The notes under the pieces are model-generated. The model worked only from the letters and a program-made list of their open reading frames with translations. It made no database searches and was not told where the DNA came from. The position numbers and the translations under genes are program-made. A DNA stretch of 64,000 nt. Origin: Paracoccus litorisediminis. GTDB taxonomy: Bacteria; Pseudomonadota; Alphaproteobacteria; Rhodobacterales; Rhodobacteraceae. Below, one piece after another: positions 52,166 through 61,105 of the stretch. Where the stretch lies: the NCBI RefSeq assembly GCF_009711205.1, contig NZ_WMIG01000003.1:186001-250000 (forward strand), given 5' to 3'. Numbering within the stretch: position 1 is the first letter of the stretch; the number at the start of each line of letters is the position of its first letter.

Positions 52166-52761
52166 GGGGTGGGTCCTCCCGGATGGGGGGCCGCCTTGCG
52201 GGCGGCGACGGCAGCGATGGCTTCCTCGGCCGAGGCCGCAGGTTGGCGCAAGGGCGTGGTGCCCTGCCGACCGGCCAGCGCGCCGATATGCTTTTCAAAG
52301 GGCAAGGTGCCGTAAAGCTCGGGCGGCAGGTCGGGATCGAATAGCGGACGATAGCCAAGACCCAGATACAGCCGCTGCGCCTCGGGCTGGCGGAACCCGG
52401 TGGTCAGGTAAAGCCGGGTATAGCCCAGTTCCACCGCGCGATATTCCAGCGCATTGACCACGCGCCGGGCCAGTCCCTGACGGCGCTCATCCTTATGGGT
52501 CCAGATGCGCTTGAGTTCGGCGGTATCCTCGTCGTAGCGCATGAAGGCGCCGCCGCCGATGGTCTTTTCGTCGCGCAAAAGCAGCATGAAGGCGCCATGC
52601 GGGGGGGCGAATGCCTCGGGCGGGTAGCGGTAAAGTTCCTCCCGCGCGCCGCCGGCGCTGAACAGGGTGCCGTAGCGGCGGTCATATTCGCGGATCAGAT
52701 CCTCGACCAGCGGCCGGGCCTGCGGGTCGTTGGGGTTGGAATGGATGATGATGTCACGCAT
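52162..52761 (-). CDS. GNAT-family N-acetyltransferase
   Basis: A 199-aa acetyltransferase. The acetyl-CoA region RRQGLARRVVNALE (motif R-x-x-G-x-A) lies near residue 115, and the following GYTRLYLTTG and AQRLYLGLGY are typical GNAT motif B segments. In Bacillus yxe/ytm operons a GNAT enzyme (YxeL, SnaA/YtmI) N-acetylates an S-modified cysteine before C-S cleavage. Overlap with both neighbours fits the same pathway. Substrate is inferred from context. Confidence 0.87.
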   Translation of the reverse strand: MRDIIIHSNPNDPQARPLVEDLIREYDRRYGTLFSAGGAREELYRYPPEAFAPPHGAFMLLLRDEKTIGGGAFMRYDEDTAELKRIWTHKDERRQGLARRVVNALEYRAVELGYTRLYLTTGFRQPEAQRLYLGLGYRPLFDPDLPPELYGTLPFEKHIGALAGRQGTTPLRQPAASAEEAIAAVAARKAAPHPGGPTP

Positions 52762-53962
52762 CTGCTCCTCCTGTCAGAAAGCGTTCGGCGAGCGCGACCC
52801 AAAGGGCGGCTGCGGGGCCGATAATGTCGTCGTTGAAGCGGTATTCGGGGCTGTGCAGGGCCGGGCCATCGCCATTGCCGACAAAGACAAAGCTGCCGGG
52901 GCGGTGGTGCAGGTAAAAGGCAAAGTCCTCGGACGCGGTGCGCGGGGCGAAACCCTCCAGCACCGCCGCCGCGCCGAAACGCTCGACCGCGACGCGGCGG
53001 ATCAGGCGGGTTTCCTCGACGCTGTTCACGACGCTGGGAAAGCCGGGGGTCAGGACCACATCCGCCGCCGCCCCAAGGCTCGCGCTGACGCCGTCGATGA
53101 TCGCGGGCACGCGGTCGCGCAGCCGGTCGCGGACGGCATCCGAGAAGCTGCGCAGGGTCAGCGCCAGTTCCACCCGATCCGGGATCACGTTCGAGGCAGC
53201 ACCTCCATGGATCGAGGCAACCGTGACCACCGCCGTCTCGCGCGGGTCGGTATTGCGCGCGACCACGGTTTGCAGCGCGGTCACCGCATGGGCGGCGGCA
53301 ACGACCGGGTCGATGGCCAGATGCGGTTCCGCCCCATGACCACCACGACCACGGATCACGGCCTCGACCTTGTCGACGGCGGCCATGGCCGGGCCTTCGA
53401 CAAAGCCGAAATGGCCCGCCGCCACCCCCGGCCAGTTATGCAGGCCAAAGATCGCGTCAACCGGCTGGTCGCGGAACAACCCGGCCTCGATCAGTGCCTT
53501 GGCCCCCGCGCCGATTTCCTCGGCGGGCTGAAAGATCAGCCGCAGCGTGCCGCGAAAGCGCCGGGTCAGCGACAGGTGATGCGCGGCAGCCAGCAGGATC
53601 GCCATATGCCCATCATGGCCGCAGGCATGCATCACGCCCGCATTGGTGCTGGCAAAGGGCAGGCCGGTCGTCTCGGTAATCGGCAGCGCGTCGATGTCGG
53701 CGCGAATGGCAAGGGCCGGGCCATCGCCGTTTTCCAGCGTGGCGACGATGCCGGTCCGGGCCAGCCGCCGCACCTGATAGCCCCAGCGGGTCAGCAGTTC
53801 GGCAATGCGGGCGCTGGTCTGGACCTCGTGAAAGGCCAGTTCCGGGGCGGCGTGGAATTCATGGCGCAGGGCCACGAAATCCTCGATCCTTCCCGCGATC
53901 CATGCGGGCGTGCGGGGTCCTTCGGCCCCCAGCGGAGCCGTCACCTTGGCGGCAATGGTCAT
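52754..53962 (-). CDS. M20-family deacylase/amidohydrolase (YxeP/YtnL-like)
   Basis: A 402-aa metallohydrolase of the M20D (hippurate hydrolase-like) type. Metal-binding motifs are MHACGHDGHMA (about 105-115), EEIGAGAKALIEAG, and FGLHNWPG. The dimerisation lid follows. These enzymes remove N-acyl groups from amino acids. In yxe/ytm-type loci this step releases cysteine from N-acetylcysteine. GAAGGAG precedes the ATG. Ordinary length for the family. Confidence 0.9.
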   Translation of the reverse strand: MTIAAKVTAPLGAEGPRTPAWIAGRIEDFVALRHEFHAAPELAFHEVQTSARIAELLTRWGYQVRRLARTGIVATLENGDGPALAIRADIDALPITETTGLPFASTNAGVMHACGHDGHMAILLAAAHHLSLTRRFRGTLRLIFQPAEEIGAGAKALIEAGLFRDQPVDAIFGLHNWPGVAAGHFGFVEGPAMAAVDKVEAVIRGRGGHGAEPHLAIDPVVAAAHAVTALQTVVARNTDPRETAVVTVASIHGGAASNVIPDRVELALTLRSFSDAVRDRLRDRVPAIIDGVSASLGAAADVVLTPGFPSVVNSVEETRLIRRVAVERFGAAAVLEGFAPRTASEDFAFYLHHRPGSFVFVGNGDGPALHSPEYRFNDDIIGPAAALWVALAERFLTGGADA

Positions 53963-53974
53963 GGTCTTTCTCCT

Positions 53975-55315
53975 TCAGGCGATGCTGGCGCGTCGCGGCG
54001 GGGGAACCTGCGCATAGCGGCTGGCCTTGCGGGGCAGGCCCAGATTGTCGCGCAGGGTTTCGCCGTGCAGCACGGTGTCATAGCGACCGCGCGCCACCAG
54101 TTCGGGGATCACAAGGCGGGTGAAATCGTCCAGGCCCTCGGCCGAGATCGAGAAGCCAAGGATGAAACCGTCGCTGGCACCGGCGTCGATCCAGCGGATG
54201 ATCTCCTCGGCGACCTCGGCCCCGGTGCCCAGGAAATTCGGGCGCGGGGTCGCGGCGGCCAAGGCCACTTCGCGCAGGGTCAGCCCGTGGTCGCGGGCAT
54301 CGGCCTTGATCCGGTCGGTGGTCGAGCGGAAGCTGTTGCGGCCAATATCGCCCAGATCCGGGAAGGGCGCGTCCAGATCATACTGGCTGAAATCGTGGTG
54401 GTCGAAGAAGCGGCCCAGATAGGCCAGCGCGTCTTCGATCGACAGCAGGTTCTGGATGATGTGGTATTTCTCCTCGGCCTCCTCGCGGGTGTCGCCGACG
54501 ATGGGGGAAATGCCGGGATAGATCTTCACATCGTCGCGCGACCGGCCATGCGCCACGGCGGCATCCTTGACGCGGGTGGTAAAGGCGCGGGTTTCCTCAA
54601 GCGAGGGCGAATGTGTAAAGACCGCATCGGCATATTTCCCGGCCAGCGCGATCCCGGCATCGGATGACCCCGCCTGAAAGATCACCGGCTGCCCCTGCTT
54701 GGAACGCGGCGCATTCAGCGGCCCGGCCACGTTGAAGAAGCGGCCCTTGTGGTTCAGCGTGTGCAACCCGTCGGGATCAAAGAAACGCCCGGTCTCGCGG
54801 TCGCGGATCACCGCGTCCTCGTCCCAGCTGTCCCACAGGCCTTGCGTCACCGACAGGTATTCATCGGCAATCTCATAGCGCAGGGCGTGGTCGGGATGGG
54901 CGCGGGAATAGTTCAGCCCGCTGCCCTCCAAGGGCGTCGTCACCACGTTCCACCCGGCCCGCCCGCCCGAGATCAGGTCCAGCGAGGCCAGTTGCCGCGC
55001 CGTGGTATAGGGGTCGGAATACGAGGTCGAGATCGTCCCCGCCAGCCCGATCCGGTCGGTGGCCACGGCCAGCGCCGACAGGATGGTCAGCGGCTCGAAC
55101 CGGTTCAGGAAATGCGGGATCGACTTTTCGTTGATGTAAAGCCCGTCGGCCACAAAGACAAAGGCGATGCCCGCGGCCTCGGCCTTTTGCGTCTGGCGGA
55201 TATAGAAATCCGCGTTGACGCTGGCATCCGCCGGGCCGGACGGGTGTTTCCATGAATTCATATGCCCGCCCGCACCATGCAGCATCAGGCCAAAAGAGAT
55301 CGGTTTGCCGGTCAT
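53975..55315 (-). CDS. NtaA/SnaA/DszA-type FMN monooxygenase (YxeK/YtnJ-like)
   Basis: A 446-aa LLM-class flavin monooxygenase. Starts with KPISFGLMLHGAGGHMNSWK, then FVFVADGLYIN, SGGRAGWNVVTTPL and EYLSVTQGLWDSW, all typical of the NtaA/SnaA/DszA family. The family uses reduced FMN supplied by a partner reductase. YxeK and YtnJ of Bacillus cleave C-S bonds of N-acetylated S-substituted cysteines. AAAGGA precedes the ATG. No flavin reductase gene is in the operon, so FMNH2 must come from elsewhere. Confidence 0.92.
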   Translation of the reverse strand: MTGKPISFGLMLHGAGGHMNSWKHPSGPADASVNADFYIRQTQKAEAAGIAFVFVADGLYINEKSIPHFLNRFEPLTILSALAVATDRIGLAGTISTSYSDPYTTARQLASLDLISGGRAGWNVVTTPLEGSGLNYSRAHPDHALRYEIADEYLSVTQGLWDSWDEDAVIRDRETGRFFDPDGLHTLNHKGRFFNVAGPLNAPRSKQGQPVIFQAGSSDAGIALAGKYADAVFTHSPSLEETRAFTTRVKDAAVAHGRSRDDVKIYPGISPIVGDTREEAEEKYHIIQNLLSIEDALAYLGRFFDHHDFSQYDLDAPFPDLGDIGRNSFRSTTDRIKADARDHGLTLREVALAAATPRPNFLGTGAEVAEEIIRWIDAGASDGFILGFSISAEGLDDFTRLVIPELVARGRYDTVLHGETLRDNLGLPRKASRYAQVPPPRRASIA

Positions 55316-55330
55316 GTCAGGTTCCTTTCG

Positions 55331-56314
55331 TCAAGCCGCGGCACGCGCCGCATGTTGGGCAATCAGCTCAATCGAGCGCAGGCGCGCGTCGCGCTCGGCC
55401 ACGGGCTGGTCGATGATGAATTCGCCGACGCCCAGATCCAGATGCAGAGCCTGCAACTGGGACAGCACGTCCTCGGCGGTTCCGGCGATCACGGTGGGCT
55501 GCTTTTCCTCGATCCCCCATTCGGTCGCGCCATATTGGCGGGCATAGTCCAGCGCCGCTTCCTCGGAGCCGAGGTTCACCGCATGGCCGTCGGGCAGATG
55601 CAGCCGCACGACTTTCAGACCCGCCACGCGGTCCTCGGCCTCGGCCCGGCTGGGCGCGGCAAAGGCCTGCACGGCGATGGCCGGGCGGAAACCGGCGATG
55701 GATTCGAAGCGCGCCAGCGTTTCCAGCGTATTGCCGCGGTCGCCGTCCTGATGCCCGGCATGGACGAAGTTCCAGCCCAGCTTCGCGGCGCGTTCGGCGC
55801 TGGCCGGGCTGCCGCCCAGCAAAAAGGCTTCGGGTGCAATGGCGGGCCGGGGCTGGATCACCACATCGTCGCGCCCGCCCGCCAGCCATTCGGCCAGTTC
55901 CGACAGCTTGCGGTCAAGCTGGCGGGCGCTGTCGGGGTTCAGTTCCCGTTGCAGGGCGCGCGTCGCCAAGGGCAGCCCGCCCGGAGACTTGCCGATGCCC
56001 AGATCGATCCGCCCCGGCGCAAGCGCCGCCAGAACCGAGAACAGTTCCGCCACCTTGAAGGCGCTGTAATGCTGCAGCAGCACGCCACCGCTGCCGACGC
56101 GGATGCGCCGGGTCAGCGCCGCGATCTGGGCGATCAGGATTTCCGGTGCGGCGCTGGCAAGGCTGGGAAGCGCGTGGTGTTCGGCCAGCCAGAAACGGTG
56201 ATAGCCCAGCCGGTCGGCCAGCCGCGCATAATCCAGCGTCAGGTGAAGCGCCTCGGCCCCGGTCGATCCCGGCGCGATGGGCGATTTGTCCAGTAGGCTC
56301 AGGCGATAGGTCAT
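55331..56314 (-). CDS. Luciferase-like FMN oxidoreductase (MsnO8/YtmO type), first gene of the operon
   Basis: A 327-aa LLM-class protein, shorter single-domain subfamily (MsnO8). It has LADRLGYHRFWLAEHHA, RIRVGSGGVLLQHYS and PGRIDLGIGKSPGG. YtmO is the corresponding protein in the Bacillus ytm operon. GGAG lies 6 bases before the ATG and touches the end of the nested inverted repeat upstream, so translation could respond to folding of the leader. Substrate unknown; likely a second S-compound monooxygenase. Confidence 0.9.
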   Translation of the reverse strand: MTYRLSLLDKSPIAPGSTGAEALHLTLDYARLADRLGYHRFWLAEHHALPSLASAAPEILIAQIAALTRRIRVGSGGVLLQHYSAFKVAELFSVLAALAPGRIDLGIGKSPGGLPLATRALQRELNPDSARQLDRKLSELAEWLAGGRDDVVIQPRPAIAPEAFLLGGSPASAERAAKLGWNFVHAGHQDGDRGNTLETLARFESIAGFRPAIAVQAFAAPSRAEAEDRVAGLKVVRLHLPDGHAVNLGSEEAALDYARQYGATEWGIEEKQPTVIAGTAEDVLSQLQALHLDLGVGEFIIDQPVAERDARLRSIELIAQHAARAAA

Positions 56315-56322
56315 CTGCGGCT

Positions 56323-56376
56323 CCGTTCATTGCTGTAAAGACGATAGGCTTGATCGTCTTTTCTGGCAATGAACGG
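56323..56376 (-). promoter_or_regulatory. Nested inverted repeats just upstream of the sulfur operon
   Basis: Outer arms of 11 bp are perfect (CCGTTCATTGC 56323-56333 with GCAATGAACGG 56366-56376). Inner arms of 9 bp are also perfect (AAAGACGAT 56337-56345 with ATCGTCTTT 56353-56361) around a 7-base loop. It ends 8 bases before the start codon. It could be a paired regulator binding site or an RNA hairpin that covers the ribosome-binding site. Confidence 0.75.
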
Positions 56377-56393
56377 CACCGGTCGATTTTCGC

Positions 56394-56421
56394 GCGGAAA
56401 GCGAATGAAGCCGCTTTCCGC
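56394..56421 (-). terminator. Hairpin downstream of the AGE epimerase gene
   Basis: Perfect 10-bp stem GCGGAAAGCG (56394-56403) / CGCTTTCCGC (56412-56421), 8-base loop, about 49 bases past the AGE stop. No T-run follows on the minus strand, so it is only terminator-like. It lies next to the nested repeats and may separate the two minus-strand operons. Confidence 0.5.
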
Positions 56422-56469
56422 CCCGCAGCCAAGAGAAGAATTCCCCCCTGCCCGGCCGCGGGAATCGGG

Positions 56470-57711
56470 TCAGCTCTTCAGCAGCGGCATTTCGCGTGCG
56501 GCATGCGACAGGCCCGGCAGCAGTGGCAGCAGATCGGCCTGAATGGCGTGATAAATGTCGGGTTTTCCGGCGAATTGCAGGGCGTCGGGGCGGTTCTGGT
56601 CGTCGATCTCGGGGAACCAGCCGCCCTTCACATGGTCGATGAACAGCCGCGATCCGTCCTGCCAGAACCTGCGGTATTCCTGTTCGCGCGCGGCATTACC
56701 CCCGGCCTTCAGCAGCGCCGCCCCGGCGCCGATCGCCTCGGTCACCGGCCACCAGTAGCGGTTGGTGCGCAAAGGCTGGCCCGCCAGATCGACGGTATAG
56801 ATGATGCCGCCGCGCGCCTTGTCCCAACCATCGGCCAAAGCGCGGCTGTAAAGCTGCCCGGCCCATTCCGGCAGCTTCGTGTCCAGGCGTCCACCCAGAT
56901 CCCATGCCTGCAACAGCAGCCGCGCTAGCTCAAAGGAATGGCCCGGCGTCGTGCCCTTGGGCCGGAACATCGGGTTGCCCTCATAGCCCGCGTCGATCTG
57001 CCAATCCTCGGTGTAATGCTCGGGCAGACGCCAGCCATGCGCTGCGCCGACCTGACCGATGAAGAAATCGAAGATGCCCAAGGCGCGGTGCAGGAAGACA
57101 TCCTCGCCGGTGGCCTCATAGGCGGCCAGCAGCGCCTCGGACATGTGCATGTTGGCGTTCATGCCGCGATAGGTGGAAATCTGCTGCCAGTCGCGGGCAT
57201 ATTCCTCGGACATGCGGCCACGGGCATGGTCCCAGAAGCGGGCCTCGATCACCTCGCGGATATCGGCCAGCAGGCGGTCGGCATCGGGATGGCCCGCCTG
57301 TTTGGCGCTGGCGACGGCCAGCAGCACGAAGGCATGGCCGTAAGCCAACTTCGTCCCATCGGCGACCCCGCCGCCCGGCGCGAAGGACCACAGGTAGCCG
57401 CCGTGATCCGGGTCGCGATGCAGGTTCCAGATCGCCTTCATGCCGTGATCGACCATGTCATCGGCGCCCTTCACCCCCATCAGGTGACCAAGGGCAAAGG
57501 AATGGACCATGCGCGTCGTCGCATGCAATTCGCGCGGCGCGTCGGGGATCGGGCGTCCGGCGTAATCCTGCGCGTGAAAACCGCCCGAGGGGTCCAGCGA
57601 CCGGCCAAAGAACTCGAACTGCCGCGCCGCATCGGTCAGCAGGAAGCGGCGATGGGCGTCGGTCCCCCACCATGGGGCGTCAGCGGGGATCGCGTCATTC
57701 GGCAGGGTCAT
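56470..57711 (-). CDS. AGE-family aldose-ketose isomerase (mannose isomerase/YihS-like)
   Basis: A 413-aa alpha/alpha-barrel protein. RELHATTRMVHSFALG, YRGMNANMHMSEALLAAYEATG, TPGHSFELARLL and KPDIYHAIQADLLPLLP align with the E. coli YihS/mannose isomerase group and include the expected active-site His. Such enzymes interconvert mannose and fructose (or sulfo-sugars). Coupling with a LacI regulator and the adjacent Gts-like sugar importer favours mannose/glucose metabolism; specificity is inference. Confidence 0.88.
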   Translation of the reverse strand: MTLPNDAIPADAPWWGTDAHRRFLLTDAARQFEFFGRSLDPSGGFHAQDYAGRPIPDAPRELHATTRMVHSFALGHLMGVKGADDMVDHGMKAIWNLHRDPDHGGYLWSFAPGGGVADGTKLAYGHAFVLLAVASAKQAGHPDADRLLADIREVIEARFWDHARGRMSEEYARDWQQISTYRGMNANMHMSEALLAAYEATGEDVFLHRALGIFDFFIGQVGAAHGWRLPEHYTEDWQIDAGYEGNPMFRPKGTTPGHSFELARLLLQAWDLGGRLDTKLPEWAGQLYSRALADGWDKARGGIIYTVDLAGQPLRTNRYWWPVTEAIGAGAALLKAGGNAAREQEYRRFWQDGSRLFIDHVKGGWFPEIDDQNRPDALQFAGKPDIYHAIQADLLPLLPGLSHAAREMPLLKS

Positions 57712-58718
57712 GCGGGGGTCTCCGTTCCGGTGTTGGGGCTTGCGGCGATGGGCGGGGCGGGTTGCAGGACCTGCAACGCCGTGGGCGGATCGCCGGCGAT
57801 GGCGCGCAGCAGGTTGCGGCCCATCGCCTCGCCCGCCTCGGCCAGATCCTCGAAGATGCTGTCGAAATGCGGGCGGATGATCCCGGCCATGCCCGAGGTG
57901 TGCTTCATCACGATGCGCGTCTGCCGCCCGGCATCGCTGCAGGCGGCATGGACCGCCATGGCGCTGATTTCACCGGGACAGACAAAGCCGTCGGGCAGCC
58001 TGTCTTCGGCAATCAGGTCGGTGACGCGGGACCGGATCGCGTCCGGGGTGGCGTCCAGCGTGACGCCCGACAGGATCTCGCCCTGAATCCCGGCCTCGCC
58101 GCAGGCACGCAGAAAGCCCATGCGCAGATGCTGGGCGAATGTCATGCCCTCGGGCGCGGGGATCAGGCAGGGGCGGCGCGCGCCCCGCGCGATCAGCCGG
58201 GCCGCGGCGGCATAGGCGAAGCCGAAATTGTCGTAATCGACGTAAGGGTGCGGTGTCGCCAGCTCGGTCCGGCCATGGCAGACAAAGGGAAAGCCATGCT
58301 CCATCAGCAACCGCACCCGCAGATCGTCGGGCGTGGTGCGCGAGAAGATGATCCCGTCGGCCAGCCGGTTGCGCAGGATATTCTCGACCGGCTCGATCAC
58401 CGGGCGGTCGGCAAAGACCGGCATGACCACCAGATGATATTGCGTGCCGCGCAAGGCCTCGGTCAGGCCACGGATCATCGACTGGCCGTAGCCCAGAATC
58501 TCCTCATGCGGGTTCAGCAGGAAGGCCACGACATTGGTGCGCCCGGTCCGCAGGCGCTGCGCCGCGCGGTCGGGCGAATAGCCCAGCTGCGCCGCGATCT
58601 GCCGGACCCGCGCGCGAGTGTCCGGCGCGATCTGCGGATCATCCGCCAAGGCCCGCGACACGGTGGCCACGGCCAGTTCCGCCTGCGCCGCGATGGTGCG
58701 CAATGTCGGTCTGGTCAT
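57708..58718 (-). CDS. LacI-family transcriptional regulator
   Basis: A 336-aa regulator. The HTH and hinge helix are TLRTIAAQAELAVATVSRALADD and LGYSPDRAAQRLRTGRTNVVAF within the first 65 residues, followed by a periplasmic-binding-protein-like sugar sensor. ATG 58718 lies after GGGGGGAAG. It overlaps the AGE gene start and is divergent from the sugar transporter, so it likely represses both with a sugar as inducer. Confidence 0.93.
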   Translation of the reverse strand: MTRPTLRTIAAQAELAVATVSRALADDPQIAPDTRARVRQIAAQLGYSPDRAAQRLRTGRTNVVAFLLNPHEEILGYGQSMIRGLTEALRGTQYHLVVMPVFADRPVIEPVENILRNRLADGIIFSRTTPDDLRVRLLMEHGFPFVCHGRTELATPHPYVDYDNFGFAYAAAARLIARGARRPCLIPAPEGMTFAQHLRMGFLRACGEAGIQGEILSGVTLDATPDAIRSRVTDLIAEDRLPDGFVCPGEISAMAVHAACSDAGRQTRIVMKHTSGMAGIIRPHFDSIFEDLAEAGEAMGRNLLRAIAGDPPTALQVLQPAPPIAASPNTGTETPA

Positions 58719-58752
58719 CTTCCCCCCTTGGCTCGCCGTGATTCGCGTCCCT

Positions 58753-58768
58753 GAAAACGATTTAAATA
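58753..58768 (+). promoter_or_regulatory. Operator-like motif, distal copy
   Basis: GAAAACGATTTAAATA (58753-58768), 35 bases upstream of the lacI-family start on the opposite strand. It shares 11 of 16 positions with the copy at 58861 and has the ACG core typical of LacI-family sites. Confidence 0.4.
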
Positions 58769-58843
58769 CACGCAGGCGTTTAGAAAACACCCGTCCTGCA
58801 CATTTCTGCAGGTAAATCGGCAATCTGGCGCCCATCATCACCG

Positions 58844-58876
58844 TTGACAGGTCGCTTGTTTGAAACGTTATAAATG
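58844..58876 (+). promoter_or_regulatory. Sugar transporter promoter with overlapping operator-like motif
   Basis: TTGACA (58844-58849) and TTATAA (58868-58873) are 18 bases apart. The second operator-like copy TGAAACGTTATAAATG (58861-58876) covers the -10, as expected for repression. The transcription start would fall near 58880 and the ATG is at 58912, with GGGAGGGA before it. Confidence 0.6.
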
Positions 58877-58911
58877 ATCTGCCGGAAGGGAGCCGGCTTT
58901 GGGAGGGATAA

Positions 58912-60159
58912 ATGCGAAGAATCCTGCTGGCCGGAACGGCCATTTCCATCATGGCCTTTGGCGCGGCCCGTGCCGAAGAAAGCGTCGAGGTCCTGCATTG
59001 GTGGACCTCGGGCGGCGAGGCTGCGGCGCTGGGGGTGCTGAAAGACGATCTGGCCAAGAAGGGCGTGGCCTGGAAGGACATGCCGGTCGCCGGTGGGTCC
59101 GGCGTGCAGGCGATGACCGCGCTGCGGGCGCGCGTCACCGCGGGCGATCCGCCGACCGCCGTGCAGATGCTGGGCTTTGACATCAAGGACTGGGCCGAGA
59201 TGGGCGTCCTTGGCAATCTGGACGATCTGGCGGCGGAACAGGGCTGGGACAAGGTGGTCCCGGCGGCGCTGCAGGACTTCTCGAAATTCGACGGCCATTG
59301 GATCGCCGCCCCGGTCAACGTCCATTCGACCAACTGGCTGTGGATCAACAAGGCCGCGCTGGACAAGGCGGGCGGCAAGGCCCCGGAAAACATGACCGAG
59401 CTGTTCGCGCTGCTCGACAATTTCAAGGCGCAGGGCATCACCCCCTTGGCCCATGGCGGCCAGCCCTGGCAGGACGGCACGATGTGGGAATCCGTGGTGC
59501 TGTCGGAAGGCGGCATGGATTTCTACAAGAAGGCGGTGATCGAATCCGACCCGGCGGCGCTTGGCGGCGACACCATGCGCAAGGTCTTTGACGACATGAC
59601 CAAGCTGCGGACCTATTTCGACGACAGCTTCTCGGGGCGGGACTGGAACCTGTCCTCGGCCATGGTGATCGAGGGCAAGGCCGGCGCCCAGCAGATGGGC
59701 GACTGGGCCAAGGGTGAATTCCTGCGCGCCAAGCAGGTGCCCGGCACCGATTTCGTCTGCATCCGCTTCCCCGGAACGCAGGGCAATGTGCTGTTCAACT
59801 CGGACCAGTTCGTGATGTTCGATCTGGGCGATGACGAAAAGCGCAGCGCCCAGCTGAAGATGGCCTCAGCGGTTGAGGACCCGGCCTTCCAGGTCGCCTT
59901 CAACACCGTCAAGGGCTCGGTCCCGGCGCGCACCGATGTGCCCGACACCGCCTTCGACGATTGCGGCAAGAAGGGCATGAAGGATCTGGCCGAGGCCGCA
60001 GCGGGCGGCACTTTGGCCGGATCGCTCGCCCATGGCCACGGTCAGCCCGGCGCGGTCAAGGAGGCGATCTTTGACGTGGTGACCCAGCATCTGAACGGCC
60101 AGATCACCACGGATGAGGCGCTCAAGCGCCTGCCCGAGGCCGTCGCCGCGGCGAAGTAA
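58912..60159 (+). CDS. Sugar ABC transporter binding protein (GtsA-like, glucose/mannose)
   Basis: A 415-aa family-1 binding protein. The signal peptide ends after FGAARAEE. Mature start [16 protein letters not shown] and [21 protein letters not shown] resemble Pseudomonas GtsA, the glucose/mannose-binding protein. [15 protein letters not shown] and MAHGGQ-type region ([16 protein letters not shown]) support this. It is the first gene of a four-gene transporter operon and is followed by a hairpin that would raise its level over the permeases. Confidence 0.92.
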   Translation: MRRILLAGTAISIMAFGAARAEESVEVLHWWTSGGEAAALGVLKDDLAKKGVAWKDMPVAGGSGVQAMTALRARVTAGDPPTAVQMLGFDIKDWAEMGVLGNLDDLAAEQGWDKVVPAALQDFSKFDGHWIAAPVNVHSTNWLWINKAALDKAGGKAPENMTELFALLDNFKAQGITPLAHGGQPWQDGTMWESVVLSEGGMDFYKKAVIESDPAALGGDTMRKVFDDMTKLRTYFDDSFSGRDWNLSSAMVIEGKAGAQQMGDWAKGEFLRAKQVPGTDFVCIRFPGTQGNVLFNSDQFVMFDLGDDEKRSAQLKMASAVEDPAFQVAFNTVKGSVPARTDVPDTAFDDCGKKGMKDLAEAAAGGTLAGSLAHGHGQPGAVKEAIFDVVTQHLNGQITTDEALKRLPEAVAAAK

Positions 60160-60167
60160 GGTCCAGC

Positions 60168-60190
60168 GGCAGGCCCCGCGCGGGCCTGCC
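60168..60190 (+). terminator. Intercistronic hairpin after the sugar-binding-protein gene
   Basis: Perfect 9-bp stem GGCAGGCCC (60168-60176) / GGGCCTGCC (60182-60190), 5-base loop, followed by CTTTCCCTT. It starts 9 bases after the stop and probably gives partial termination before the permeases. Confidence 0.6.
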
Positions 60191-60211
60191 CTTTCCCTTG
60201 AAAGCAAACCG

Positions 60212-61105
60212 ATGTCCCACCCCGCCCCCGGGCTCAAGCGCGGCCTGCAGGACTGGCTGCCGAAACTGGTGCTGGCGCCGTCCTTCGCGCTGGTGCTGGT
60301 CTTTGTCTATGGCTTCATCGTCTGGACGGCGGTGCTGTCCATGTCCAAGTCGCGCATCCTGCCGGTCTATAAATGGGCGGGCTTCGATGCCTATGAACGC
60401 CTGTTCGCGCAGCCCAGCTGGTATATGGCGCTGAAGAATCTGGCGATCTTTGGTTCGCTTTACATCAGCATCTGCATCGCGCTGGGGCTGATGCTGGCGA
60501 TCCTGCTGGACCAGCGCATCCGCATCGAAGGCGCGCTGCGGCCGATCTATCTGTATCCGATGGCGCTGTCCTTCGTGGTGACGGGGACGGCGGGGAAATG
60601 GTTCCTGAACCCCGGCATGGGTATCCAGAACACGGTGCGCGGCTGGGGCTTTGAAAGCTTCACCTTTGACTGGCTGGTCCGGCCCGACATGGCGATCTAT
60701 ACCGTCGCCATTGCCGGGATCTGGCAGGCATCGGGCTTTGTCATGGCGATGTTTCTGGCGGGCTTGCGCGGTATCGACAATGAGATGCTGAAGGCCGCGA
60801 CCGTGGACGGGGCATCCACCTTTACCATCTATCGCCGCATCGTCATTCCGCTGCTGCGGCCCGCGTTTCTCTCGGCGGTGATCGTGTTGGCCCATATGGC
60901 GATCAAGTCCTACGACCTTGTCATCGCCCTGACCGGAGGCGGCCCCGGCAACGCGACCGAGCTGCCCTCGACCTTCATGTATTCCTATACCTTCACCCGC
61001 AGCCAGATGGCGGTGGGCTCGGCCTCGGCGATGATCATGCTGATGGGCATTGCCGCGATCATGGTCCCCTATCTGTATTCGGAACTGCGCGAGGATCGGC
61101 GATGA
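60212..61105 (+). CDS. Sugar ABC transporter permease (GtsB-like)
   Basis: A 297-aa inner-membrane protein with about six helices. The EAA loop is in MLKAATVDGASTFTIYRRIVIP (about 195). LYPMALSFVVTGTAGKWFLNPG is a strong match to glucose/mannose permeases. ATG 60212 is chosen since the residues upstream are not typical. Overlaps the next permease gene by ATGA. Confidence 0.93.
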   Translation: MSHPAPGLKRGLQDWLPKLVLAPSFALVLVFVYGFIVWTAVLSMSKSRILPVYKWAGFDAYERLFAQPSWYMALKNLAIFGSLYISICIALGLMLAILLDQRIRIEGALRPIYLYPMALSFVVTGTAGKWFLNPGMGIQNTVRGWGFESFTFDWLVRPDMAIYTVAIAGIWQASGFVMAMFLAGLRGIDNEMLKAATVDGASTFTIYRRIVIPLLRPAFLSAVIVLAHMAIKSYDLVIALTGGGPGNATELPSTFMYSYTFTRSQMAVGSASAMIMLMGIAAIMVPYLYSELREDRR

